The notes below the pieces were generated by a model. That model was not told the origin of the DNA. It made no database searches and was given only the letters and a program-made list of their open reading frames with translations. Positions 25,574 through 34,225 of a stretch of DNA of 64,000 nucleotides are shown here, one piece after another. The first letter of the stretch is position 1; each line of letters begins with the position of its first letter. This DNA is from Streptomyces cyaneochromogenes (GTDB taxonomy: Bacteria; Actinomycetota; Actinomycetes; Streptomycetales; Streptomycetaceae), in assembly GCF_003963535.1 (NCBI RefSeq), contig NZ_CP034539.1:4650001-4714000 (forward strand), written 5' to 3'. The position numbers and the translations under genes are program-made.

Positions 25574-26610
25574 ACGCTGCGGAGCCGGGCGGGGAAGAAG
25601 CCGGTCTGCCTGATGACCGGACCGATCCCTCCACCCGGCTGGAGGGCTGGCGACGGTTCGTGGAAGCCGATCCAGCCACCTTCGAACTGCTACCCGATCA
25701 GCAGTGGCAGGCCCTGTCCCCGCAGTTGCGGGAGACCTACGACGAGGCCCGCATCGCCTACCACTCCGAACTCCAGGTCGTGCGCACGTCCACGGTCAAG
25801 GAGATCACCCATCAGGGACGGCTGCTGACCCTGCTCAACCAGCGTGAGCACGGCGCCCGCCGCGGGATGATCGTCTCCGGCCAGTGGACGACCGGGAAGA
25901 CCACCGCACTCAAGCAACTCGGCCGCACCCACGAACTCCGTATCCGGCAGCGCTACCCCGGCAGCGACCGCATCCCCGTTGTCTACATCACCGCCCCGCC
26001 CAAAGGCTCCCCGCGCAAACTCGCCCTGGAGTTCGCCCGGTTCCTCGGGCTTCCCGTGATCAACCCGCGGCACAACACCATCGACGTCACCAGCGCCGTC
26101 TGCCAGGTGCTGATCGAGGCCCGCACCGACTTGGTCCTGGTCGACGAGATCCACCTGCTCAACCACGCGACCACCGCCGGCGAGGATCTCTCCGACCATC
26201 TGAAGTACTTCACCGAACACCTGCCCGCGACGTTCATCTATGCCGGGATCAACGTCGAAAAGTCCGGCCTGTTCACCGGAGTCCGTGGCAAGCAGCTCGG
26301 GGGCCGCTGCATCCTCGTCCGCACCGGCGCCTTCCCGCCCAACGCCGAGTGGCAAGCGCTGGTCGCCTCCCTGGAAACAACCCTCCGCCTGCACCGGCAC
26401 CAGAACGGCGCTCTGGTCAAGCTCGCGAAATACCTGCACCAGCGCACCGGCGGCATGATCGGAAGCCTGTCCCATCTGATCCGGGCCGCAGCCGTCTCCG
26501 CCATCCTTGACGGCAGCGAACGCATCACCAAAACCGGCCTGCGCGACATCCGGATCGACCACAACAGTGAATCCGACTCCCCGCCCGAACCGCGCAGGGC
26601 AGCCGGATGA
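25564..26610 (+). CDS. tnsC: TnsC/TniB-like AAA+ ATPase
   Basis: ATPase that links the target selector to the TnsAB transposase. 348 residues. Walker A GQWTTGKTT at 106-114 (a TniB-like variant), Walker B LVLVDE at 190-195, sensor region FIYAGINVEKS near 225. The N-terminal extension (1-75) is acidic then helical (LEGWRRFVEADPATFELLP). It starts GTG at 25564 inside the end of tnsB (10-nt overlap), and its last bases overlap tniQ by 4 (ATGA), so the four genes are one operon. Confidence 0.88.
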   Translation: MVVNAAEPGGEEAGLPDDRTDPSTRLEGWRRFVEADPATFELLPDQQWQALSPQLRETYDEARIAYHSELQVVRTSTVKEITHQGRLLTLLNQREHGARRGMIVSGQWTTGKTTALKQLGRTHELRIRQRYPGSDRIPVVYITAPPKGSPRKLALEFARFLGLPVINPRHNTIDVTSAVCQVLIEARTDLVLVDEIHLLNHATTAGEDLSDHLKYFTEHLPATFIYAGINVEKSGLFTGVRGKQLGGRCILVRTGAFPPNAEWQALVASLETTLRLHRHQNGALVKLAKYLHQRTGGMIGSLSHLIRAAAVSAILDGSERITKTGLRDIRIDHNSESDSPPEPRRAAG

Positions 26611-27527
26611 GTGCACGGTTCGAACCCATCGTCTTCCGACCGCTGCCGCGTCCACTGAAACCCTTCCCGCAGGAGACCGAGGCATCGTTCCTGGACCGGC
26701 TCGCTGCAGCGAACGCGATGCCCGTTCGGCGCCTTCAGCAGCCCTCCCTCTGGCTGACCTCCCGCCTGGACCCGACCGACCAGCTCAGCGTCCTCAGCGG
26801 ACAGCCCCGCACCAGCATCCAGCACGCGATCCCCCGCTGGGAGAAACAGGCGTGGAACCTCCCGCAGGGCCCCTTCGCTGCGACCATCCGGTGGGCCTGC
26901 CGCCGCTGCGTCGCCCGCAGGACTGGCAACCCGGACCAGGGCGTCATGGTCTGGATGTCGAAGCACCACGAACAGGTCTGCGTCCCCCACCGCCTCTGGA
27001 TCGGCCGGGCCGTCGAGTCCCCCGCCACCCAGTTCGACCTCGCCGACCTCCCCGAGATCGTCGCCGCCCAACAGCGCCACTACAGGCTCCTTCGCCGCCA
27101 CGGCCCCCACGTGCTCAACCCGTGCTACGCGCAGATCTCCCTGTTCTGGCACGTCCTCATACAGCACGGCTACCGGATCAGCGACCGCTCCCGCCGCCTC
27201 GTCCGGCTCCAACCCCGCCCTGCCCGCAGCGTCCGGCCCTGGGACCCCAAACGCTATGCCGCGGTCTATCCGGAGATCGTCACGACCATGGCCCTCTACG
27301 CCTCTCCGTACTGGCGCCGCCTGGCCATGTCCACCAACGAGGAAGACTTCCGGGCCTTCCACGCGGAGTTCACACGTCGGCTCCCCAACGAGAGCCCTCT
27401 GCGCACAACGGCAAAGCCCTGGTTCATCCAGCAGCTCCGCACCATCGCGCACACCATCCAGGACGCGGCCGGAAACCCTGGCGGAGGCAACACGACCAAC
27501 CGTTCTGAGCCTGTTCCCTCCGGGTGA
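26607..27527 (+). CDS. tniQ: TniQ/TnsD-family target selector
   Basis: 306 residues. The N-terminal TniQ domain (1-95) contains PFPQETEASFLDRLAAAN. A treble-clef zinc finger has C98, C101, C125 and H128 (WACRRC ... QVCVPH). The C-terminal region is helical without an obvious further DNA-binding domain. It is much shorter than E. coli TnsD, similar to TniQ of Tn5053-type elements, so site choice may need a host factor or a resolvase-like site. ATG 26607 overlaps the tnsC stop. The gene ends 143 bp before the converging cargo gene. Confidence 0.87.
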   Translation: MSARFEPIVFRPLPRPLKPFPQETEASFLDRLAAANAMPVRRLQQPSLWLTSRLDPTDQLSVLSGQPRTSIQHAIPRWEKQAWNLPQGPFAATIRWACRRCVARRTGNPDQGVMVWMSKHHEQVCVPHRLWIGRAVESPATQFDLADLPEIVAAQQRHYRLLRRHGPHVLNPCYAQISLFWHVLIQHGYRISDRSRRLVRLQPRPARSVRPWDPKRYAAVYPEIVTTMALYASPYWRRLAMSTNEEDFRAFHAEFTRRLPNESPLRTTAKPWFIQQLRTIAHTIQDAAGNPGGGNTTNRSEPVPSG

Positions 27528-27670
27528 GTGAGACACAAGCCCGAAAACCGTCCCACTTGGGCGCTGCAGCCACCGTCATTCCGCTCCCGGCCCGGCCGGT
27601 GCTGGCCAGCGCCTCACCAAGGTCGACTCCTGGGTCCGGTGCTCGAATCATGTGGTGTTGCAGTGAGGTC

Positions 27671-30600
27671 CTATCGCCCAGCTGGCGGGCAGCCGGTCCT
27701 AGCTGACTGGTCGTGCAGGTAGCGGGACTGTTCCTGAGGGGTGAGAGCGGCGTCGATGGCCTCGCAGATGGTGCGGATCGCGCGGGCCGGGTCGGGCAGG
27801 TCGACGTTCCACAGTTCGACGGAGCTGCCAGTACTGATGGCCAGGGTGCGTCCGTCCGGGCTGAACGCCACCACTCCAGGCAAGGGGGTCGGCAAGGTGC
27901 GTCTGGGCTGACTGGTGGCGAGGTCCCACAACTGGACGCCTCTGGCGCTGCTTGTGGCCAGGGTGCGGCCATCGGAGCTGAAAGCCAGGGACTCCACCTC
28001 ACCGCTGGTACTGAAGCTGTCCTGGAGCCGACCGGTGCGCGCATCCCACGTCTCCACGAGTCCGCTGCCGGCGCTTGCGGTGGCCAAGGTGTGTCCGTCC
28101 GGGCTGAACGCGAGGGTCAGCGGGCTCCGGCTGCTCGGCTTGATGGTGCGCTGTGTGCGGCCGGTAGCGGCGTCGAGCAGCGTGACCTGGTCGCCGCCGC
28201 TGTCCTCGACGTTCACCACGGCAAGGGTGCGGCCGTCCGGGGTGAACGCCAACGTTCTGACCGATTGGCCGTGGCCGGTGCGGACGGTGTGCAGCGCGCC
28301 CGTAGAAAGGCGCCAGATCCGCACCCATCCCTTCCCGCCGGCGACGGCGAGCCGCGTCCCGTCGGGACTGAAGACCGCCCTGATGGCGCCCAGGGCACGG
28401 ACTTGGTAAAGGCCGCCCGTGGCGACGTCCCGCACCTCGATCACCGCCCCGGCCTTCCTGGCCCTTGCGGCCAGGGCACGCCCGGTCGGGCTGAACCCCG
28501 CAGCTCCGAGGCGCCAAACCGAGGAAGGCAGTTGCTTTCCTCGGAGGGCCAGGTCGGTGTCGAGCGCCAGTGTGGCTTTGCGATCGCCGGTCCTGACATC
28601 CCAGACCTGTACCGACCCACGGCCGGGCGGGCCTTGGTGAACCGTGGCCACCATGCGTCCGTCCGCACTGAAGGTCATGTCATCAACGGACGTGCCGGCA
28701 AGGCCCCGCAGAGTTATCAGCGGCTGATCAGCGGAGAGGCGGTGGACGCGGATGGTGGGTTCCGAGTAGCTGCTGGTGACCAGAGTGCGGCCGTCCGCGC
28801 CGAGGGCCATTGCCATGAGCCCGCGTCCCTGGTGACCGGCGGTCACGGTGGCCCGCGCCGTGCCGGAGGCGGTGTCCCACAGTCGGACCGTGTCCCCAGG
28901 GCCCGGGATGGCGAGGGTCCGCCCGTCCGGGGCGAAGGCCACCTGGTTCGCCTTCATGCGGCCATCCCTGATGGTGCGCCGGACGAGGCCGGTCGCCACT
29001 TCCCGCAGTTGCACCGAACCGTCGGTGTGGCCAACCGCGTATGTCCGGCCATCGGGGCTGAAACCCAGCCCACGCTCGATCTGCCTGTCGTGGACAGTGC
29101 GAGTTCGACCGGTGGCCATATCCCACACCCGCACCACTCCGTTGCCGCTTATCGCGGCAACGGCACGACCGTCAGGGCCGAAGGCCACCGCCTCCGGGTC
29201 GTCGGTACGGCTGGTGAAGCTGTGCCGCTTGCGCCCGGTGGCCACGTCCCATACCCGTACAGCCGCCGGCGAGGACACGGCCACGGCACGACCGTCAGGG
29301 CTGAAGTCCATCCCACGTACCGAACCATCGGGGGCGGTGAGGGTTCTGAGTTTCCTGCCGGTGACCGGATCCCACAGGCCTACCACCGCGCCGGTGCCCC
29401 CGGAGGTAGCGACGGCGAGGGTGCGTCCGTCGGGGCTGAACGCCGCGGCTTCGCTGCTGGTGTTGTGGCCAGTGAACAAGGCTCGTCGGACCCGGCCTCC
29501 GGGCAGGTCCCAAATCCGCACCGTGCCGTCTCCGCTGTGCGCGGCGAGGGTCCGTCCGTCCGGGCTGAGCGTGATGGCGTCCACGGGTTCGGTGCCGCCG
29601 GTCAGGCGCTTGCGCAGCGGTAGCGCCGCAGCGGCATACAGGGCGGCGGTGGCTTCGCGGGTCGGGCTGGTGCGGTACGCGTGGACAGCGAGCAGTGAGG
29701 CGAGGTCCGGTTCGGAGTCAAGCAACGCACTGGACTGAGCGGCCAGTTGCCGGGACTGGGCCAGGTGCTGGGCGGTGACCGCGCTCTGCCACTGCCCCAC
29801 AGCGACGCCAGCGGCGACGAGGGCGAGACACAGGGCGGTAGTGACCGCGGCCAGCACCAGCCGGTACCGGCGACGCCCCTTCTGCTCGTGGTCACGGCTG
29901 GCTTCGAGGAAGGCGTGCTCCAAGTCGGTCAGGTCCTCGCGCGGTGCACCGCCGAAGTGTTCCTGGGCGGCGGCGAGCCGACTTCCCCGGACCAAGGCTC
30001 CGTCCTCGCGGCCCAGTTCCTGCCAGGCGTGGGCCGCATCGGTCAGGTTCCGGTGCACCCGCAGGCGTTCGCGGTCCTCCTCGATCCACCCGCACAGCCG
30101 GGGCCAAACCGTGATCAGGGTCTCGTGGGCCAACTCGACCGTGTCGCCGTCTAGGGTGAGCAGCCGTGCCTCGGCGAGTGCCTCCAAGACCTGGGCGGTG
30201 TCATCCCGTTCGGTGCCGGACAGTTCGGAGCGCTCGACGGAACGGCGGGTGTCGGGAGTGCCGTCACCGGGGGCGATCAGCCTCAGCAACACCCGGCGGG
30301 CAGCAGCCGCCTGGTCTTCGGTGAACCGGCCGTAGATCTGCTCGGCGGTCTTGGCGATCGCGCCGTCCAGGCATCCCGCCGCCTCGTAGCCCGCGATGGT
30401 CAGCGTCTTGCCACGGCGGCGGCGCCAGGTCTCCAGCAACGCGTGGGACAGCAACGGCAACCCGCCCGGCTCGTCGGCGACCTCCTTGACCAGCCGGGTC
30501 GTAAGGGAGCGTTCCACGGTCAGTCCAGCGGCCGTGGCCGGCTTGACGACAGCGTCGCGCAGTTCCGCCGGGCTCATCGCACCGGCCAGCAGGTTGGCAT

Positions 30601-31399
30601 CGCGCAGTGTGTCGGCCAGGGCGCGGTGCTCGGCACAGCGGCCGTAGAAGTCGCCGCGCACGGCCAACAGCACCCGTAAGCGGCTTTCGGGCTGCCGGGC
30701 GGCCAGCAGCAGGTCGATGAAGCGGGCACGCTCGGTGGCATCGCGGCAGAGGGTGAAAACCTCCTCGAACTGGTCGACGATCACGAACGTGTCCGCCCCG
30801 GCACTGCCGTCGCCGGGAACTGCGGGTGTGAGGAGAGGAGCGTGGGTGCGGGCGGGGCGCTCGCCCGGGGTCAGGATGCGGATCGCGGCCGGACGCAGGT
30901 CCGGCTCCTGAGCCTGCCGGAGGACGGGTACCAGGCCGGCCCGCAGCAGGGAGGACTTGCCGCTGCCGGAAGGGCCGAAGACCGCCGCGAACCGCCGACG
31001 GCTCAGCAGGTCTACCAGGTCGGCGGTGAGCTGTTCCCGACCGAAGAACAAGGCGCTGTCACCGGGCTCGAACCGCGCCAGGCCCCGGTACGGCGGGAGT
31101 GTTCCGTCGTCGCCCCGAGAGCCGTCACCGGCGGACTCCTCCACCGCCTCCTTCCACCGGGCCTCCCACTGCACCGCATCGCCGCCGCAGCCGCGCACAT
31201 AGGCCAGGGCCACCGCCAGCGTCGGCAGCTGCTCACCCCCTGCCGCCTGCGACAGCGTGGTCACCGAGTAGCCCGCCCGCTGGGCCAGCGCCCGGTAGGT
31301 GACCCCGCCCGCCTCCGCCCGCAGCTTGCGTAACTCGAACGCGAACCGCTGCACCGGACCCGCCGCCGGATCCACCGGCACCTCACGACGACCCGCCAC
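27671..31399 (-). CDS. HTH-nSTAND ATPase with membrane helix and WD40 propeller
   Basis: 1242 residues. Order: XRE-like HTH (about 17-68; ALAQRAGYSVTTLSQAAGG); STAND NTPase of nSTAND1 type beginning PYRGLARFEPGDSALFFGRE, with Walker A FGPSGSGKSS at 141-150 and Walker B VIVDQFEE at 206-213; a helical arm; one transmembrane helix near 515-535; then a dozen or more WD40 repeats (about 600-1225) marked by SPDGRTLA. STAND proteins sense a ligand through repeats and oligomerise. Homologues are common in Streptomyces, and related architectures act in phage defence. Start GTG 31399 follows GGAGGGGGAGAGGGC. Its carriage on a transposon supports an accessory, possibly defensive role; the effector is not evident. 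Confidence 0.88.
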   Translation of the reverse strand: MAGRREVPVDPAAGPVQRFAFELRKLRAEAGGVTYRALAQRAGYSVTTLSQAAGGEQLPTLAVALAYVRGCGGDAVQWEARWKEAVEESAGDGSRGDDGTLPPYRGLARFEPGDSALFFGREQLTADLVDLLSRRRFAAVFGPSGSGKSSLLRAGLVPVLRQAQEPDLRPAAIRILTPGERPARTHAPLLTPAVPGDGSAGADTFVIVDQFEEVFTLCRDATERARFIDLLLAARQPESRLRVLLAVRGDFYGRCAEHRALADTLRDANLLAGAMSPAELRDAVVKPATAAGLTVERSLTTRLVKEVADEPGGLPLLSHALLETWRRRRGKTLTIAGYEAAGCLDGAIAKTAEQIYGRFTEDQAAAARRVLLRLIAPGDGTPDTRRSVERSELSGTERDDTAQVLEALAEARLLTLDGDTVELAHETLITVWPRLCGWIEEDRERLRVHRNLTDAAHAWQELGREDGALVRGSRLAAAQEHFGGAPREDLTDLEHAFLEASRDHEQKGRRRYRLVLAAVTTALCLALVAAGVAVGQWQSAVTAQHLAQSRQLAAQSSALLDSEPDLASLLAVHAYRTSPTREATAALYAAAALPLRKRLTGGTEPVDAITLSPDGRTLAAHSGDGTVRIWDLPGGRVRRALFTGHNTSSEAAAFSPDGRTLAVATSGGTGAVVGLWDPVTGRKLRTLTAPDGSVRGMDFSPDGRAVAVSSPAAVRVWDVATGRKRHSFTSRTDDPEAVAFGPDGRAVAAISGNGVVRVWDMATGRTRTVHDRQIERGLGFSPDGRTYAVGHTDGSVQLREVATGLVRRTIRDGRMKANQVAFAPDGRTLAIPGPGDTVRLWDTASGTARATVTAGHQGRGLMAMALGADGRTLVTSSYSEPTIRVHRLSADQPLITLRGLAGTSVDDMTFSADGRMVATVHQGPPGRGSVQVWDVRTGDRKATLALDTDLALRGKQLPSSVWRLGAAGFSPTGRALAARARKAGAVIEVRDVATGGLYQVRALGAIRAVFSPDGTRLAVAGGKGWVRIWRLSTGALHTVRTGHGQSVRTLAFTPDGRTLAVVNVEDSGGDQVTLLDAATGRTQRTIKPSSRSPLTLAFSPDGHTLATASAGSGLVETWDARTGRLQDSFSTSGEVESLAFSSDGRTLATSSARGVQLWDLATSQPRRTLPTPLPGVVAFSPDGRTLAISTGSSVELWNVDLPDPARAIRTICEAIDAALTPQEQSRYLHDQSARTGCPPAGR

Positions 31400-31679
31400 G
31401 CCCTCTCCCCCTCCAGCTGTCCCTGCCTCAGAGCGAGCAGCCGACCCATGCACCCCTATGACACCCGAACGGCCCGCGCATCCCGTCATTGTTCGGCCGC
31501 CAGAACGGTACTGCCGAACAATGCTCCAGCCGCTGAACTCGGTGATGCGAGCGTCAGGGCGGCCTGCAAGCGGAGGTCTACTTCGCCCCTCGGCGTTCTC
31601 ACCCGCCCATTGCGGACCACGTCGGCACGCCCCCACGACGAGCCCAACCACACCTCACCACAGAGGATTTTGTCCACGC

Positions 31680-32951
31680 ATGGAATCCCCACCCGTCGTC
31701 CCCACTTCACCGGACGACTCACCCTCTGTTACTTCACGATTACTTAGAATCGTGGCGAAGGCCGGTCCGTCGCGGTTGGGCTGGCTGGATGCGTTGCGCG
31801 GCCTCGCCGCGCTCGTCGTGGTGTTCGACCATTCGTCGTACACCTTCATGGCGGACTTCCGGCGGGAGTTGATGCCGCAGTTCAACACCAGCCGCTACGG
31901 CATCATGGTGTTCTTCCTGGTGAGCGGCTACATCATCCCCGCGTCGCTGGAGCGCCGAGGCTGCGTCCGGACGTTCTGGATCGGGCGGATCTTCCGTGTG
32001 TACCCGCTGTGGGCGGCTGTCGTCACTGTGCTCCTTGCCGTCAACCTCTTGGGCATTGCGGAGATGCGTGACTTCGGTCAGCAGAGCGCTGCCATGGTGG
32101 CTGTCGCCCACGTGACCATGCTCCAGGAGTTGCTGGGGACACCCAATCTCCTGCTGGTCCTGTGGACGCTCTCGTACGAGATGGCCTTCTACTTGCTGGT
32201 CGTCGCCCTCTTCACAGTCCGCCTTCACCAGCGGCCCGCGGCGGTCGCCGTCATCTTGGCCGTGCTCGCCGCTGTGAGCGTGACGGCAGGGGCCGTGCTG
32301 CCGGCCTCTGCCCTGTCCGGCATGGTCGGCACCGGTCCCCTGATCGCGTTCGCCTCGATCGCCATGGTGGTCGCCATCTGTTGTGCGAGCGCCAGGTCAC
32401 CTGTACTCCGGGTGCTCGGGGGCGCGTTGGGTGGGGTGCTGGCGCTCGTCCTGGCCGCATTCAACGGCACGGTACCGCTGTGGGAGGGTCTGGTGATCCT
32501 CGCGGTGATGTTCCTCGGCACCGCCGTCTACCGTGCCGAGAACGGTCAGAGCACCTGGAGGTACGCGGCGGGCACTGCCGTCATGGTGGTCGCCTGTGCC
32601 ATGGGGAGTGCGTACCGGTACGGCGACGGTGACCACTTCACACGGCGCGGCTGGATCGTCGCATTCCTACTGGCTGTGCTCACCTTCGGCGCCGGACTGG
32701 CCTCGCGTCGCCGACGCATACCGCGTCTGCTGACCGGACTGGGAACGATCAGCTACTCGGTCTATCTGGTGCATCCGGTGCTGCTGGCGGTGATCGACAG
32801 CACGATCGGCCGCCGGCGGCAGGACAATCTCCCGCTCGAAGTAGCGTTCTTCATTGTGCTGCTGCCCTTGTGCGTGCTGACCTATCGTTTCATCGAAGCA
32901 CCGAGCCAGACCTGGGGCCGCAGGTTGGCCCATCGCGTGCAGCCACCGTGA
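31680..32951 (+). CDS. membrane acyltransferase (acyltransferase-3 family)
   Basis: 423 residues with about ten transmembrane helices. It starts LGWLDALRGLAALVVVFDHS near residue 34, the conserved R..H motif of acyltransferase 3/OafA enzymes. VFFLVSGYIIPASLERR follows, and the C terminus has ISYSVYLVHPVLLAVID. These enzymes O-acylate polysaccharides, lipids or antibiotics. Codon 21 is TTA, the rare leucine codon read by bldA tRNA, so expression may be tied to development. It lies inside a 7-bp hairpin (31735-31754). GTG 31752 is an alternative start that would avoid the TTA codon. It is divergent from the nSTAND gene. Confidence 0.82.
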   Translation: MESPPVVPTSPDDSPSVTSRLLRIVAKAGPSRLGWLDALRGLAALVVVFDHSSYTFMADFRRELMPQFNTSRYGIMVFFLVSGYIIPASLERRGCVRTFWIGRIFRVYPLWAAVVTVLLAVNLLGIAEMRDFGQQSAAMVAVAHVTMLQELLGTPNLLLVLWTLSYEMAFYLLVVALFTVRLHQRPAAVAVILAVLAAVSVTAGAVLPASALSGMVGTGPLIAFASIAMVVAICCASARSPVLRVLGGALGGVLALVLAAFNGTVPLWEGLVILAVMFLGTAVYRAENGQSTWRYAAGTAVMVVACAMGSAYRYGDGDHFTRRGWIVAFLLAVLTFGAGLASRRRRIPRLLTGLGTISYSVYLVHPVLLAVIDSTIGRRRQDNLPLEVAFFIVLLPLCVLTYRFIEAPSQTWGRRLAHRVQPP

Positions 32952-33165
32952 CGAGCGGCCGTGCCGCACCGCCCTTGCAGCGCCACTGCTGACGTGTGGG
33001 TACCCGACCCGGCGCGGACCGTCCTCTGGGGAGCCAGAACCTGACCATGGGGCGGCAACCTCCTCTCCCTACAGGACCTTCTCCATTCGAACCGGGGCGG
33101 TTCAGAGCCCTGAAAGGGGAAAATCCCGATGACGTCGAACGCGACGCTGACCTAGCGTTCCGCCC

Positions 33166-33621
33166 ATGACCTCCCCGGACGACAACACCGACGACAAGCC
33201 CAGGGTGACCATCCGCTGCCAGGACAACGCCTCCGTCGGCGTGACCTTCTGCGATCGGTTCAGCTTCGACGCGGACTCCGTGCACTATGCCGTCGAGCTG
33301 CGGGCCCCGGGCCTGACCGCTCGCGTCAACGAGGTCGTCGCCTGGATCTGGGACAGCGATCTCACCACGTTCCTGGAAGCGCTCGCCGCGGACTACCAGG
33401 GATGGGACGGCGAACGGAGCTGGCAGACCAACGACCGAGACCTGGCAGTGTCGGCCGTCTTCCGTTCCGGCGGCCACGTTGGGCTGACCTGGGCCTTGCG
33501 GCCCTGGCCACAGACCGCTGGCGGCTGGGGAGCCTCGGTGACCACCTGGCTGGAGGCCGGCGAGGAGATGGCTTCCCTGGCGGCCGATGTCAGGAACTTC
33601 CTCACCGGGGAGCAGCCGTGA
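33166..33621 (+). CDS. DUF6228-like small protein
   Basis: 151 residues beginning MTSPDDNTDDKPRVTIRC. A compact beta-rich protein with VTFCDRFSFDADSVHYAVEL, ARVNEVVAWIWDSDLTTFLE and HVGLTWALRPWP. I associate this with DUF6228, a Streptomyces family of unknown function often found as small cytoplasmic singletons or beside toxin-type genes. It has no signal peptide or helix-turn-helix. Its end overlaps the next gene (GTGA), so the two are co-translated. Transposon cargo. Confidence 0.6.
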   Translation: MTSPDDNTDDKPRVTIRCQDNASVGVTFCDRFSFDADSVHYAVELRAPGLTARVNEVVAWIWDSDLTTFLEALAADYQGWDGERSWQTNDRDLAVSAVFRSGGHVGLTWALRPWPQTAGGWGASVTTWLEAGEEMASLAADVRNFLTGEQP

Positions 33622-34091
33622 CATCCGGCATGCGCATCACTTGGATGCTGGCGGGATCCGGGTGGGCCGACTGCACCCTTGAAGATCACCAGGCGAAAGT
33701 CGAGCTCACCGCGTCCTACATCAGCAATGCGCCCGAGGAGTTTCTGAATGCGGTGGCCCGGCTCGTCGCCGGTGAGGCAGAGACCCGTGCCCAGTTCGAG
33801 GCCGAGCCGACCGCCTACCGGTGGATCTTCTACCGCGAAGGCGAGGACACCTGGATCCGCGTGCTCGAACTGCGCGACGGCAGCGACCACGACAACAAGG
33901 GAGCCGAGATCTGGTCGAGTCAGCTCGGCATCGACCAGCTCGCCCGCGCCGTGATCCGCTGCTTCGACGAGGTCGCACAGACCTATGGCGAGAGCGGCTA
34001 CCGAGGCAAGTGGGGTGAGCACTTCCCCCGAACCGAACTCGAAGCCCTCAGACGTCTCTGGCGCACTCATCGGCATCCCCAAGACACGTAG
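33618..34091 (+). CDS. hypothetical protein, partner of the DUF6228-like gene
   Basis: 157 residues starting GTG 33618 within the stop of the previous gene. An alpha/beta protein: MRITWMLAGSGWADCTLED, then a helix with EEFLNAVARLVAGEAETRAQF, AYRWIFYREGEDTWIRVLEL, and a C-terminal helix DQLARAVIRCFDEVAQTYG. The pattern (short beta strands, W-rich middle) resembles its upstream partner and small immunity-type proteins, but I recognise no named family. It is the last cargo gene, 117 bp from the transposon right end. Confidence 0.65.
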   Translation: MTSGMRITWMLAGSGWADCTLEDHQAKVELTASYISNAPEEFLNAVARLVAGEAETRAQFEAEPTAYRWIFYREGEDTWIRVLELRDGSDHDNKGAEIWSSQLGIDQLARAVIRCFDEVAQTYGESGYRGKWGEHFPRTELEALRRLWRTHRHPQDT

Positions 34092-34177
34092 TCCGGACAG
34101 CGCACACTGCTCAGGTTGAGTGAAACGAGTCAGCCTGTCCCCCCTCAGTTAACCTGAACCACCCCAGGTCAGCGCAC

Positions 34178-34208
34178 CGGGATGGCCCACTTCTAGAGAG
34201 ACGGGACA
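34178..34208 (-). repeat. right terminal inverted repeat of the Tn7-like element
   Basis: Read inward from 34208: TGTCCCGTCTCTCTAGAAGT followed by GGGCCATCC. It contains a GTCTC core at 34198-34202 (minus strand) and the GGGCCATCC tail seen in left-end repeats. A more degenerate GTTTCACTC site lies further in at about 34118-34126. The right end has fewer clear sites than the left. Confidence 0.75.
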
Positions 34209-34213
34209 GCCGT
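34209..34213. repeat. right copy of 5-bp target-site duplication (GCCGT)
   Basis: GCCGT immediately outside the right terminus, identical to 22566-22570. Confidence 0.78.
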
Positions 34214-34225
34214 CCTGCCTCCGCG

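Larger units (their letters stand above)
22571..34208 (+). mobile_element. Tn7-like transposon (tnsA-tnsB-tnsC-tniQ) with signalling and acyltransferase cargo
   Basis: 11,638 bp. The left terminus (22571) reads TGACCTGTCTCGCTGAAGGT; the right terminus, read inward from 34208, TGTCCCGTCTCTCTAGAAGT. Over 26 positions about 20 match. Both sides are flanked by GCCGT. Four transposition genes with overlapping ends lie against the left end, as in Tn7-like elements. Cargo (27.6-34.1 kb) comprises an HTH-nSTAND-WD40 protein, an acyltransferase and two small genes. The element separates the XRE gene from a degraded Clp-N gene. No CRISPR effector or array is present, so targeting should rest on the short TniQ. 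All catalytic motifs look intact. Confidence 0.85.

Noticed and set aside
27525..27545. GAGTGAGACA near 27533 as the transposon right end
   Set aside because: It shares only 9-10 bases with the left terminus, gives no target duplication, and would exclude the cargo.
27713..29623. A 636-codon plus-strand frame opposite the WD40 region
   Set aside because: It is periodic only because the WD40 repeats are; no start signal.
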